Source: WHSW01 sp963828755
Lineage (GTDB): Bacteria; Actinomycetota; Thermoleophilia; Solirubrobacterales; 70-9
Direction of reading: 5' to 3'
Length of the DNA stretch: 64,000 nucleotides
Assembly (NCBI GenBank): GCA_963828755.1
Contig: CAWHFY010000019.1
Coordinates: 1 to 64,000, forward strand
Shown in pieces: positions 8,541-16,882 of this stretch. The notes under the pieces were generated by a model. The model was not told where the DNA came from and did no database searches. It saw only the letters and a program-made list of their open reading frames with translations. A program made the translations under genes and the position numbers. Position 1 is the stretch's first letter, and every line of letters starts with the position of its first letter.

Positions 8541-9889
8541 TCATGGCGTCAGGGTATCTGAGAGCTGGGGAACCGAGGCCCCTCTGGTCCAGCCGGCGGT
8601 CGGCTCCAGCGGCTCGACAGCGCGAGTGCGGTCGAAATGCAGCACCGCGTCGAACTGGTGGGCGAGATCGGCGTGGAAGTAGTGGCTGACGCGCTCGGCC
8701 TCAGGGCGGTAGATGACCCCGATCGCCCGCTCGAGCAACGGCTGTCCCAGGGCGGCAGCGGCCGGCGCTCCGCCGCGGAGGGGGAGCATGAAGTCCGGGA
8801 TCGCAGCCGCGTGGAAGAGAGACTCGTAGCTGCCGGCGAGCCCCGGGCGCACGCGTTTTCGCTCCACCGGCGTATCCCAGCTGGAGGCCGCGCTGACCGT
8901 GCCGGTGAAGGTAGTGAAGCCGACCAGGAACGCATCGTCGCCGTATCGCTGACGCATTAGCTGGCCGAGGTTGAGCTCGCCGCGCTGCGACATCTCGGTG
9001 CGCCTGGCGTCGCCGACGTGGGAGTTGTGGGCCCACACGACAACCCGCGAGCGCAAGGAGCGGTGGTCGAGGTGCTCCATCAGCCGCTCCAGGGTCTCGG
9101 CCATGTGCTTGTCGCGGAGATTCCAGGACGCGGCCGGCGCCGCGAACATCGAGCGGTAGTAGCGCTCGGCGCCGACCACGAGCCGGGCGTTCTGCTCAGC
9201 GTAGAACTGCTCGTCCTCGGCGGCGATCCCGTCCCGGCGCAGATACGTGTCGCCGGACCGCTGCAAGTCGATCAGCTGCCCGAGCACCTCGCGGTCGCAC
9301 GCCGCCGACAAGCCGGTCGCCACTGCGTGGCCATATCGCTGGCTCTCTTCGAACCGCTCCAGGCACGCGTAGCGCTCGCGCGCCCGCCGCCCGGCCTCGG
9401 GATCGATCCGGTCGAGATACTCGATCACGGCCTCGATCGAGCGATAGAGGCTGTACAGGTCGAGCCCGAAGAAGCCGATCGGGGACTTGCCCTCGTCGTG
9501 CCGGGCGCGAAGCCAGCCGACGAAGTCGAGCACGTCGGCGTTTCGCCACATCCAGGTGGGAAAGCGCTGAAACCCGCGCAGCGCCTGCTCGGCGTCAGCG
9601 TCCTCGTTGGCGCCTGGACGAACCGGGTGACACGATGGGCGTCGGGCCAATCACCTTCGACGGCGACGGCATCGAAGCCGCACTCGTCGACCAGGCGCTT
9701 CGTGATCAGGGCGCGCTGGCGGTAGAACTCGTGCGTGCCGTGGGAGGCCTCGCCCAGCAGGACGACGCGCGCGTCGCCGATCAGCTCGAGCAGCCGATCG
9801 TGGTCATCGGCGGCGCCGGTGAGCGGGGTTGAGTGCGCCCGGATCGCGGCGACGTGCGCCTCATCGACCGTGGTCGCCATGGGAGTCAT
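8541..9889 (-). CDS. Erythromycin esterase-like protein (one frameshift)
   Basis: The N-terminal part has ARVVLLGEASHGTHEFYRQR, the hallmark GEASHG(T)HE of the erythromycin esterase / succinoglycan-biosynthesis family, and AVEGDWPDAHRV. After a one-base shift near 9620 the frame continues RGFQRFPTWMWRNADVLDFV, GFFGLDLYSLYRSIEAVIEY, WNLRDKHMAETLERL and VVWAHNSHVGDARRTEM, typical of the C-terminal half. About 448 residues. The ATG at 9889 overlaps the stop of the upstream hydrolase (TGATG). Most chromosomal members have unknown substrates, so macrolide resistance should not be assumed. Confidence 0.8.
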
Positions 9890-10561
9890 CAGCGGCCCCG
9901 CGATCGAGGTCCGGCGGCAAGCGAGGATCGCGACGAAGGCGCCTCGGCGAAGCGGTCCGAGAACCACTCCACCGCCAGCCGCGCCGCCTGCTCGAGTGCA
10001 CCGGGCTCTTCGAAGAGATGGCCGGCGCCGGGAATCAACGGCGAACTGGTGGGGTCCGGCGAGCCGGCTCGCCGCCCTTCGGTTGAGCTCGAGGACCTCC
10101 CGGTCCTCGCCGCCGACGATCAGCAGGGTCGGAGCCTTGACCTGCCGAAGAGCCGCGCCGGCAAGGTCGGGGCGGCCCCCGCGGGAAACGACCGCGGCGA
10201 TACCTTCCGGCGCAGCGGCCGCCGCGCGGAGCGCCGCGGCGGCACCTGTCGAGGCGCCGAAGAGACCGACCGGCAGATCGTCGATCTCCGGAGCCTGGGC
10301 GACCCATCGGCGGGCGGCAAGGAGCCGGCTCGCGAGCAGGTCGATGTTGAATACGTTGGCGCGGTCGCCGGCCTCGCCTTCGGTCAGCAGATCGAAGAGC
10401 AGGGTCGCGAACCCAGCCGCGTTCAGGTGGGCGGCGACGGCTCTGTTTCGCGGGCTGAAGCGGCTCGAGCCACTGCCGTGAGCGAAGATCACGAGCCCGG
10501 CGGGATCGTCAGGCAGGCGAAGTGTTCCGGACAGCTGGATGCCCGATTCAGCGATCGTCAC
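9889..10561 (-). CDS. Dienelactone hydrolase-like alpha/beta hydrolase (one frameshift)
   Basis: An alpha/beta hydrolase: GLVIFAHGSGSSRFSPRNRA (oxyanion region), GLFGASTGAAAAL (nucleophile elbow G-A-S-T-G), TLLIVGGEDREVLELN (acid region) and, after a one-base shift near 10035, IPGAGHLFEEPGALEQAARL with the catalytic His. It ends SRGR at a TGA overlapping the esterase start. The start is uncertain: a GTG at 10561 begins at VTIAESGIQLSGTLRLP, while an ATG at 10672 would add 37 residues. Members of this family often sit beside erythromycin esterase or phosphoribosyltransferase genes; the substrate is unknown. Confidence 0.75.
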
Positions 10562-10729
10562 TTCGAGCTCGGCGATCGCGGCCTCGCGATCGGCCTCCTC
10601 GCGGCGATCGCCGCCATTCGAGCGCCGACGGGCTCGCCCCAGCAGCTCGATGACCTCGCGCAGCCTGAGCATCCACAGCCACGGCAGCGAATCAATCCGC
10701 GGGCCACGCCTTTGGGGGCTCGGTGGTCG

Positions 10730-11769
10730 CTATCGGCCTGCCGACCTGGTGCGCAGCAGCTGGACGTAGGCGATCGTCCCCGGCACGATCGGCAGCCAGA
10801 AGGCAAACGCGCGGTAGGCGAGCACGCCGACGATCGCCAGACCGCCGGCGACGCCGAAGCCGATCAGGGCCGCGATCATGCCGCCGTCCACGGCGCCGAT
10901 CCCGCCTGGGATCGGCAGCGTGTTCGCGAGCATGCCGACGAAATACGCCATTACGATCACGGCGGCCGACGGCGCGCCGCCGAACGCGTGCAGCGAAGCC
11001 CAGAGCACAGCGATGTCGAATCCCCACCATCCAACGGCCCCAAGCAGGCCGAGACGGGGCGCACGCAGCAAGCCAATGCCACCCTGGACGCCGGAGGCGA
11101 CAGTCGCCGGAATCGCAGCGAGAGCCTTGCGAGCGGGCCTGGCGTCGGAGCCTTGTCCGGCGAACCTTGCGAACACGCCCTCGAGGTCGTCGGAAAGAGC
11201 CGCGATCGCCAGGACCGTGACGATCACGGTCGCTCCGAAGATCGCCGGGACGAGCGTGAGGCCGCGCGGCGCCGAGCCTGAGAGAAGAGACCCCAGTAGA
11301 GGCCGAGGCCGAAGACTACGAGCGCGGCCATGTAGATGCCGTACAGGAGCGCATAGAACGAAGCCATCTCGGCGGCGACCTGACGACGGCTCAGCCCGAG
11401 CCGCCGCAGAGCCCACGCGGTCAGCGCGATTCCGCCGGCGCCGGCGATGGCGAGCAGGCGGGTCGCGGCAACACCGGCCATCGTGATCCGGTAGCTCGCC
11501 GGCCAGTCGATCCGCGCCGGAGGAGAGGCGAACACGGCCCGAAAGAAGATCGTGTAGGACGCGAACGAGAGCACCTCGAGCAGCAGCGCCGCCAGCAGCC
11601 AGATCGGTTGGCCCGAGGAGAGCCTGGTCCAGGTCTCGTCGAGGCCCGCGACCCCTGGCACGACGACATAGAGCAGCGCGATCACGACCAGGAGCCCGAG
11701 GCCGAGCACAGCAAGGGCCCGGATCCCGGGCGTCGTCAGGAACTGGCGCCCCGAGGAATTGACGTTCAC
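10730..11769 (-). CDS. Lysylphosphatidylglycerol synthase TM / UPF0104 flippase-like protein (one frameshift)
   Basis: A polytopic membrane protein in two frames. The first half has LAVLGLGLLVVIALLYVVVP, LLAALLLEVLSFASYTIFF and AEMASFYALLYGIYMAALVV. The second half, after a one-base shift near 11285, has TLVPAIFGATVIVTVLAIAA, VGWWGFDIAVLWASLHAFGG and the family motif LANTLPIPGGIGAVDGGMIA. The PIPGGIGxxD loop is characteristic of UPF0104/MprF-type transmembrane domains, many of which move lipids or polyprenyl-linked sugars. There is no synthase domain. Its place between the glycosyl genes makes a role in envelope lipid or glycan export possible, but this is not shown. Confidence 0.75.
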
Positions 11770-11880
11770 GGCTGCGCCGGCTCCTCTGGATCGAGCGGCG
11801 GATGATCCAGCGTCTCGCTGCTCGGACCAACCGGCTCTTTCACCTCCCGCTGCCCGGCCTCAGGCGCGCGCCTATGGCGC

Positions 11881-12360
11881 TTACTCCTGGCAGAGGTCGG
11901 CGACCGAGGCGTCGCCAAGGCGGAGGATGTCTGACGGATCGACTCTCAGCGAATGGCGATGATCGCCGCCCGAGCACAGCACTCGATCATGGTCGAGCAG
12001 GCGCCGATCGACGATCTCCGGCAGCCGATGGATCGGGGCGAACGGCGGCAGTGCGCCGACCTCGTACTCGGGGAAGCGCGCGGCGATCTCCGTCTCGCTG
12101 ACGAGCGAGGGTCGCTCCTCCGCCTCCAGCGAAACGCGGACCTTCTCGAGGTCGAGTCGCTCGGAGGCCGGAATCACGGCGACGACGTAGGTCTCGCCGC
12201 TCTCGAGCACGACGTCCTTCGCGGCGTCTGCCGGGCTGACCCCTGACGCACGCGCCTCAGCGGCGGCTGTGAAGCGCTCGGGGTGTTCGACAACCTCGTA
12301 GCCGACCCCGTTCTCGTCGAGGTATCCACACAACATGTCGATTGGTCCGGACACGGCCAT
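11881..12360 (-). CDS. YbaK/EbsC family aminoacyl-tRNA deacylase-like protein
   Basis: A 159-residue single-domain protein: YLDENGVGYEVVEHPERFTA, ARASGVSPADAAKDVVLESG (the conserved Lys in AKDVVL), YVVAVIPASERLDLEKV and VGALPPFAP (the GG/GxxPPF loop near the active site). YbaK/ProX proteins hydrolyse mischarged aminoacyl-tRNAs in the cytosol. The conserved Lys and the GALPP loop are both present, so activity is plausible; the tRNA specificity cannot be read from sequence. Downstream of the GH57 gene, same strand, about 140 bp away. Confidence 0.85.
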   Translation of the reverse strand: MAVSGPIDMLCGYLDENGVGYEVVEHPERFTAAAEARASGVSPADAAKDVVLESGETYVVAVIPASERLDLEKVRVSLEAEERPSLVSETEIAARFPEYEVGALPPFAPIHRLPEIVDRRLLDHDRVLCSGGDHRHSLRVDPSDILRLGDASVADLCQE

Positions 12361-12500
12361 CTCCTCGTTTGATCAGGTTGTGACCTGGCGGGATCTCGCC
12401 ACGGTGGTTCGATCCTAGGTTCGTCGCCGATGGGCGACATCGGTAGTGACCCGCCGGTTCGGGTCAGCGACGACTACGGTCACGCGGTGTCTGGGTCGCG

Positions 12501-13919
12501 CTAGGGCTCGAGCAGCGGGCTGAGGCACAGATCTGGCGCCAGGTTGCGCAACCGCGGGTCGGGCGGGTCGGAGGCGGAGTTGATCGCCTCGAGCAGCGAG
12601 CTCGCGTGACCGGTGCTGCGCTGCCACGCGTAGTCGCCCGCCTGGGCGCGGCGGTCGAGGAACGCCCAGTCGCTCGCCTGGACCGCCAGCAACTCGCGCA
12701 CCGCGCGCTCGGCGGCGGCGCCGCGCAGCCCGCGACCGAGGCCGCGCAGCGCGCGCAGCTCGAGCCGGCGCGCTGCCCAGGCCATGTCGGCGACCTCGGG
12801 CGAGTCCCAGGTCCGCAGATCCTTTCCCTCCCCCCAAGTCGAGCGTCGCAGCGGGCGCTCCTCGGGCGGATGGCGAGCCGCAGCCTCGGCGAGGGTGACC
12901 AACTCGATCCCATGGTCGGCCGCCGACTCGAGCACGGCGGCCAGCCACGACGGGCCCTCCCACCACCAGTGGCCGAGCAGTTCCGTGTCGATCGCGAACA
13001 CGACCGCTCCCGGGCGAGCCCGCTGCTCTGCGTAGGTCTTCAGGCGCGCCGCGATCGCGGCGCAGAACTCGCGCCCGAGCTCGCGCGCCCGCCCGTCCGC
13101 CGCCTCCGGGTCATACGGCTCGCCGGCGATCGTCCACGGCCTGATCCCGCGCAGCGACTTGTGGTGAAAGTCGGCAAAGCCGGGATCCGACGGGTAGCCG
13201 TCCAGCGACCACAGCCACTGGATCGCCTCCCAGTCGATCGTAAACGCGAGCATCCCGGCCCGTGCGGCGACCGGCGCGAGCGCGTCCAGCGGCGCCTCGT
13301 GGGCGCTCTGGTCGGTGCAGAAGTACTCGACCCCCTGCTCGGCGAGCAGCCGTTCGAGCCCCGGCTCAAACGCGCACTCCGCCAGCCACAGGCCGCGCGG
13401 TGCCCCGAACCGGCGCCGGTGCGAGCGCAGCCCAGCGTCGAGCTGAAGCCTGCGCGCCTGGCGGGTGGCGAGCATCGGCAGGACCGCGTGAGTCGCCGGG
13501 CCGCCGAGCAACTCGACCCGACCTGCGGCAGCGGGCTCGGCGAACAGCGCCAGCAGGTCGCCGTCGAGGCGCTCGAGGCGCTCCAGCGCGGCGTTGTAGC
13601 GCTCCGCCTCGGCCAGGCAGGCGGCGCGCAGCGGCTCGTCGATGTCGGCAGCGTCGGCCTCGGCGGAGTCGATCCGGAAGCGGCGGCAGAACTCGAGCAG
13701 CCGCTCGTTCACGCCCTCGGCCTCGAGCTGGTCGGCGAGCACGGGAGTGACCGTGAACGTCACCCGCTCCGCGACCTCGGTCAGCGGCGCATAGGAGCGG
13801 ATCACCGCGTCGAACAGCCATTCCTCGCCGAACGGGTACGTGCCGAAGCCCTCGACGTAGGGCATGTGGCTGTGGAGCACGAGCGCAAGGGAGCCAACGC
13901 TCGCGCGGCCTTCGCTCAT
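12501..13919 (-). CDS. GH57 1,4-alpha-glucan branching enzyme (Rv3031-like)
   Basis: A family 57 glycoside hydrolase of 472 residues: LALVLHSHMPYVEGFGTYPF (the N-terminal HSHMPYV), FGAPRGLWLAECAFEPGLER with the likely nucleophile Glu in WLAECAF, VVFAIDTELLGHWWWEGPSW with the likely acid/base Asp, and the C-terminal helical domain (SDWAFLDRRAQAGDYAWQR). These match GH57 branching enzymes such as mycobacterial Rv3031. It introduces alpha-1,6 branches into an alpha-1,4-glucan in the cytosol. The start ATG overlaps the stop of the upstream methyltransferase (ATGA), showing tight coupling. Confidence 0.88.
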   Translation of the reverse strand: MSEGRASVGSLALVLHSHMPYVEGFGTYPFGEEWLFDAVIRSYAPLTEVAERVTFTVTPVLADQLEAEGVNERLLEFCRRFRIDSAEADAADIDEPLRAACLAEAERYNAALERLERLDGDLLALFAEPAAAGRVELLGGPATHAVLPMLATRQARRLQLDAGLRSHRRRFGAPRGLWLAECAFEPGLERLLAEQGVEYFCTDQSAHEAPLDALAPVAARAGMLAFTIDWEAIQWLWSLDGYPSDPGFADFHHKSLRGIRPWTIAGEPYDPEAADGRARELGREFCAAIAARLKTYAEQRARPGAVVFAIDTELLGHWWWEGPSWLAAVLESAADHGIELVTLAEAAARHPPEERPLRRSTWGEGKDLRTWDSPEVADMAWAARRLELRALRGLGRGLRGAAAERAVRELLAVQASDWAFLDRRAQAGDYAWQRSTGHASSLLEAINSASDPPDPRLRNLAPDLCLSPLLEP

Positions 13920-14677
13920 GACCTGCAGAGGGCAATGAAGTCGAGAGCCCTGTCCAAGTCGCACTCGCCCTCGCGGCGCAGCGCGAAGTCGGCGACCGAG
14001 ATCGCCGGGACGAAGCGGTCGTAGAAGCGCTTGGTCAGCCCGAGCGCCGGGTGGACCCGGTCCCAGCCGGCCTTCAGCGCCAGCTCGTGGAGGCGCAGTT
14101 TGCCGGCGTGAAAGACGCCGTAGATCTCGACCGACTCGAACTGCGGCGCGACCAGCTCGCGGTACTCGGCGGCCGTGTACTCGCGCAGATGCCAGGGGTT
14201 CTCGGACTTCTCGGCGCCCTCGGGCGCCAAGGTGAGCCGGTTCGGAGTCGAGACGTAGGAGACGGGCGCCAACTCCGAAAAGTGCGCCAGCAGCTCGGCC
14301 GGGTGCTCGACGTGCTCGATCGTCTGCAGGAAGACGATCGCGTCGCAGCGCTCGTCGAAGCTCTCGACCAGGGTGCGCTCGAAGCGCAGGTTCGACCGCC
14401 GGTAGCGTGCCTTCGCGTGCTCGTGGGCCTCCGGGTTGGCATCGACCCCGACGACCTCGGCGGCGCGCCCGGCGAGCACGTCGGAGCCGTAGCCCTCGCC
14501 ACAGGCGAGGTCGGCAACCGCGGCTCCGCGAACGCGCTCCGCGATCCACTCGTAGACGACCAGGTGGCGGCGATACCAGTAGTTCTCCTCGGGGACGTCG
14601 GGCAGGGTGCGCTCGCCCGTGAGCGCCAGCGGCGGGACGCCGGGGGGCTGGTTTCGCTGCAGGTGGACGCCTTCCAC
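13916..14677 (-). CDS. SAM methyltransferase coupled to GH57 (Rv3030-like)
   Basis: A class I methyltransferase: VADLACGEGYGSDVLAGRAA (motif I), VVGVDANPEAHEHAKARYRR, AIVFLQTIEHVEHPAELLAH and SYVSTPNRLTLAPE. The GTG start at 14675-14677 gives VEGVHLQRNQPPG and 253 residues. It overlaps the GH57 start by four bases. The same neighbour pair, methyltransferase then GH57, occurs in mycobacteria (Rv3030-Rv3031), where the methyltransferase acts on 6-O-methylglucose lipopolysaccharide. Sugar O-methylation is therefore the favoured role here, by context. Confidence 0.8.
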   Translation of the reverse strand: MEGVHLQRNQPPGVPPLALTGERTLPDVPEENYWYRRHLVVYEWIAERVRGAAVADLACGEGYGSDVLAGRAAEVVGVDANPEAHEHAKARYRRSNLRFERTLVESFDERCDAIVFLQTIEHVEHPAELLAHFSELAPVSYVSTPNRLTLAPEGAEKSENPWHLREYTAAEYRELVAPQFESVEIYGVFHAGKLRLHELALKAGWDRVHPALGLTKRFYDRFVPAISVADFALRREGECDLDRALDFIALCRS

Positions 14678-14728
14678 GGCGCTTGACCGTAGTGCCTGAG
14701 CGCCTCGAGCACCTACTATCTCGGGCCG

Positions 14729-15649
14729 ATGCCAGCCTCGCCGACCGCCAGCCCGGACCGGATCAAGGACGTCAACACCCGCTACCACGACGCGGCCGCC
14801 GACGAATACGACTCCAAGTGGGGAATCGACTTCGGCCCGGTCGGCCAGGAGCAGGTGCGCGCGAAGCTGACCAAGGCGCTGGGCGCCGAGCCGACGCACC
14901 CGTTCGCCGACGCTTTGGAGATCGGCGCCGGAACCGGCTACTTCTCGCTCAACCTCCTGCAGCTCGGGCTGGCCGACCGCGCGACCGCGACCGACATCTC
15001 GCCCGGCATGCTCACCCGGCTCGAGCGCAGCGCCGCCGAACTCGGACTCGAGGTCGAGACCGTCTGCACCGAGGCCGAGACGCTGCCGTTCACGGACGCG
15101 AGCTTCGACCTCGTCTTCGGCCACGCGGTCCTCCACCACATCCCGGACCTCGAGCGCGCCTTCGCCGAGTTCCGACGCGTCCTGCGCCCCGGCGGCACGG
15201 TCGCCTTCTGCGGCGAGCCGTCGCGCTACGGCGACCGGATCGCGGCGCTACCGAAGCGCGCCGGCCACCTGGTCGCGCCCGCCTGGCGACGGCTGGTCGG
15301 CGCCGCGCCCGCGGGCTGGCTCGCCGACGGCCCAGCCGAGGACGGCCACGAGCTCGAGCCGGAGGTGGACGTGCACGCCTTCGCCCCGGACGACCTGCGC
15401 GCCTTCGCCGAACTCGCCGGCCTCGAGCGCGTGCAGCTGCGCGGCGAGGAGCTGGTCGCCAACGCCTACGGGTGGTGGCTGCGCTCGCTCGAGGCGACCG
15501 CCGACCCGGCCGAGGTGCCGTTTCGCTGGCGGCATTTCGCGTACCGCAGCTACATCGCGCTGCAGCGCCTCGACACCTCGCTGCTCGAGCCCCGGCTACC
15601 GCCGGAGCTCTTCTACAACCTCGTCCTGAGCGCCCGCAAGCCGGCCTGA
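14729..15649 (+). CDS. Class I SAM-dependent methyltransferase
   Basis: 306 residues with ADALEIGAGTGYFSLNLLQL (motif I), ATATDISPGMLTRLERSAAE, LPFTDASFDLVFGHAVLHHI (post-II to III), LRRVLRPGGTVAFCGE-like motif V, and a C-terminal extension (FRWRHFAYRSYIALQRLDTS) not typical of small UbiE/Methyltransf_11 proteins. It diverges from the Rv3030-like gene with about 50 bp between the starts. The substrate is unknown. A GCCGGC/GCCGGC hairpin follows the stop (15640-15659). Confidence 0.8.
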   Translation: MPASPTASPDRIKDVNTRYHDAAADEYDSKWGIDFGPVGQEQVRAKLTKALGAEPTHPFADALEIGAGTGYFSLNLLQLGLADRATATDISPGMLTRLERSAAELGLEVETVCTEAETLPFTDASFDLVFGHAVLHHIPDLERAFAEFRRVLRPGGTVAFCGEPSRYGDRIAALPKRAGHLVAPAWRRLVGAAPAGWLADGPAEDGHELEPEVDVHAFAPDDLRAFAELAGLERVQLRGEELVANAYGWWLRSLEATADPAEVPFRWRHFAYRSYIALQRLDTSLLEPRLPPELFYNLVLSARKPA

Positions 15650-15679
15650 GGACGCCGGCCGCGGGGTGCTCGGCGCGCG

Positions 15680-16273
15680 CTAGCGGCGGTTGGTCAGCCC
15701 CTGCAGGACGACCTCGATCGGGGACCGGCGCGACTTCCCGTTGGCCGCCGAGACGCCCTCGGACACCCGGTTCATTTGGGCGGCGAGCGATCCCATGCCC
15801 TCGCCGAAGCGGCCGACGTTGCGCGACACCTCCGCGAGGTTCTTGCTGACCGCCTTCGAGGTGCGCTTGCTCGGCATCGCGACGCCGAGCACCCGCTTGC
15901 GCGAGCCGCGGCTCGCTGCCGCGATCCCGCCGGCGACGCCGACGATCCCCGCGCCGGCCAGCATCGCTGGCACCTTGGCGCCCTTCGCCGCGTCCTTGAC
16001 CGCCCCGCCGGCAGTCTTGGCTCCATCCTTCGCGGTGTCGGCCACGGTCGCCACCGGGCCCTTGCTCGACGCCTTCGACTGCGGCTTACTACTCCGCGTC
16101 GTGCGCTTCGTCGCGCTCGAACCATTGCGAGCGCTGGCGCGCTTGGTGGCGGTCGAGCCGTTGCGGCTGGTGTTGGACTTCGCTCGCCCGGCCGGGCGCT
16201 TCGCGCTCCCTGACTTCGAACCGGACTTCGCTGATGAGCTCGACGATCGCTTCGTCTTCGTCTGCTGGGCCAT
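15680..16273 (-). CDS. Ser/Lys/Arg-rich basic protein of unknown function
   Basis: 197 residues. The first ~75 are almost only Ser, Lys, Arg, Thr and Ala, with repeats such as NGSTATKRASARNGSSATKR, resembling the basic tails of actinobacterial nucleoid-associated proteins. A middle stretch (VPAMLAGAGIVGVAGGIAAA) is a Gly/Ala hydrophobic segment that could be one membrane helix, and the C-terminal part (KAVSKNLAEVSRNVGRFGEG) looks helical. No known domain recognised. DNA binding through the tail is a guess; a membrane-anchored basic protein is an alternative. Confidence 0.6.
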   Translation of the reverse strand: MAQQTKTKRSSSSSAKSGSKSGSAKRPAGRAKSNTSRNGSTATKRASARNGSSATKRTTRSSKPQSKASSKGPVATVADTAKDGAKTAGGAVKDAAKGAKVPAMLAGAGIVGVAGGIAAASRGSRKRVLGVAMPSKRTSKAVSKNLAEVSRNVGRFGEGMGSLAAQMNRVSEGVSAANGKSRRSPIEVVLQGLTNRR

Positions 16274-16486
16274 TTTGACGCCTTCCTCTCCTGAAGGGTT
16301 GGCAGCTGTTCGTCCGGACTACCCGAGGCGGAGCCCGCAAAATGCGTAAATCCGAGGTCAGACCGACCGGCGACGCCACACTGGGCCGGTCGGACCCCCT
16401 CAAATCATCCGGTCGTCGGGCCGATCGGCGGCTTCGCGACAGGCCGGCGGGGTAACTCTTGCGGACATCCAAACGAAGGGAATTCA

Positions 16487-16561
16487 ATGTCAGTAGTCAC
16501 GATCCTGATCATCATCGTCCTCGTCCTGCTTGCCCTGTACCTGTTCCGCCGCGTCTTCTAG
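16487..16561 (+). CDS. 24-residue hydrophobic membrane peptide
   Basis: The ATG at 16487 is preceded by a GAAGGGA ribosome site and encodes MSVVTILIIIVLVLLALYLF followed by RRVF and a stop. It is one transmembrane helix with an Arg-Arg pair near the C-terminus, so the N-terminus should lie outside and the C-terminus inside. Such single-helix peptides are commonly missed by gene callers. No function is known. It has its own intergenic space (about 210 bp upstream to the divergent basic protein). Confidence 0.6.
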   Translation: MSVVTILIIIVLVLLALYLFRRVF

Positions 16562-16578
16562 GTCGCGGAGGGCCGGGC

Positions 16579-16851
16579 TCAGGCGGTCGCGAAGCGCTTC
16601 TCGGCGCGAGCGCGGCGCTTCGCCGCCTCGGCCTCGCGATCCTTCGGCGGCGCCGTGGTCGTCAACTCGTCGAGCAGATCCGCGGTCGCCGCAGTGACCC
16701 GCTCAACCGCCCGGTCGAACGCCTCGGCGTTCGCCTGCGAGGGCTTCGTCGAGCCGCTGATCTTGCGCACGTACTGAAGCGCTGCGTCGTGGATCTCCTC
16801 CGCGGTCGCCGGAGGCTCAAAATTGTGAAGGGTGCGGATGTTTCGACACAT
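16579..16851 (-). CDS. DUF2277-type small protein
   Basis: A 90-residue protein, MCRNIRTLHNFEPPATAEEI, with ALQYVRKISGSTKPSQANAE, matching the small DUF2277 family (start MCRNI, then LHNFEPPAT, then KVSG...KPS). It has no known activity and is found widely in actinobacteria and other groups. It is 31 bp downstream of dipZ on the same strand and may be co-transcribed. Confidence 0.8.
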   Translation of the reverse strand: MCRNIRTLHNFEPPATAEEIHDAALQYVRKISGSTKPSQANAEAFDRAVERVTAATADLLDELTTTAPPKDREAEAAKRRARAEKRFATA

Positions 16852-16882
16852 GCCTTCAGCGTAGACAGTCGGCGGGCGGCGC

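Noticed and set aside
13920..14549. In-frame N-terminal extension of the GH57 protein
   Set aside because: It is the shadow of the methyltransferase gene in another frame; the ATG overlapping the methyltransferase stop is the natural start.
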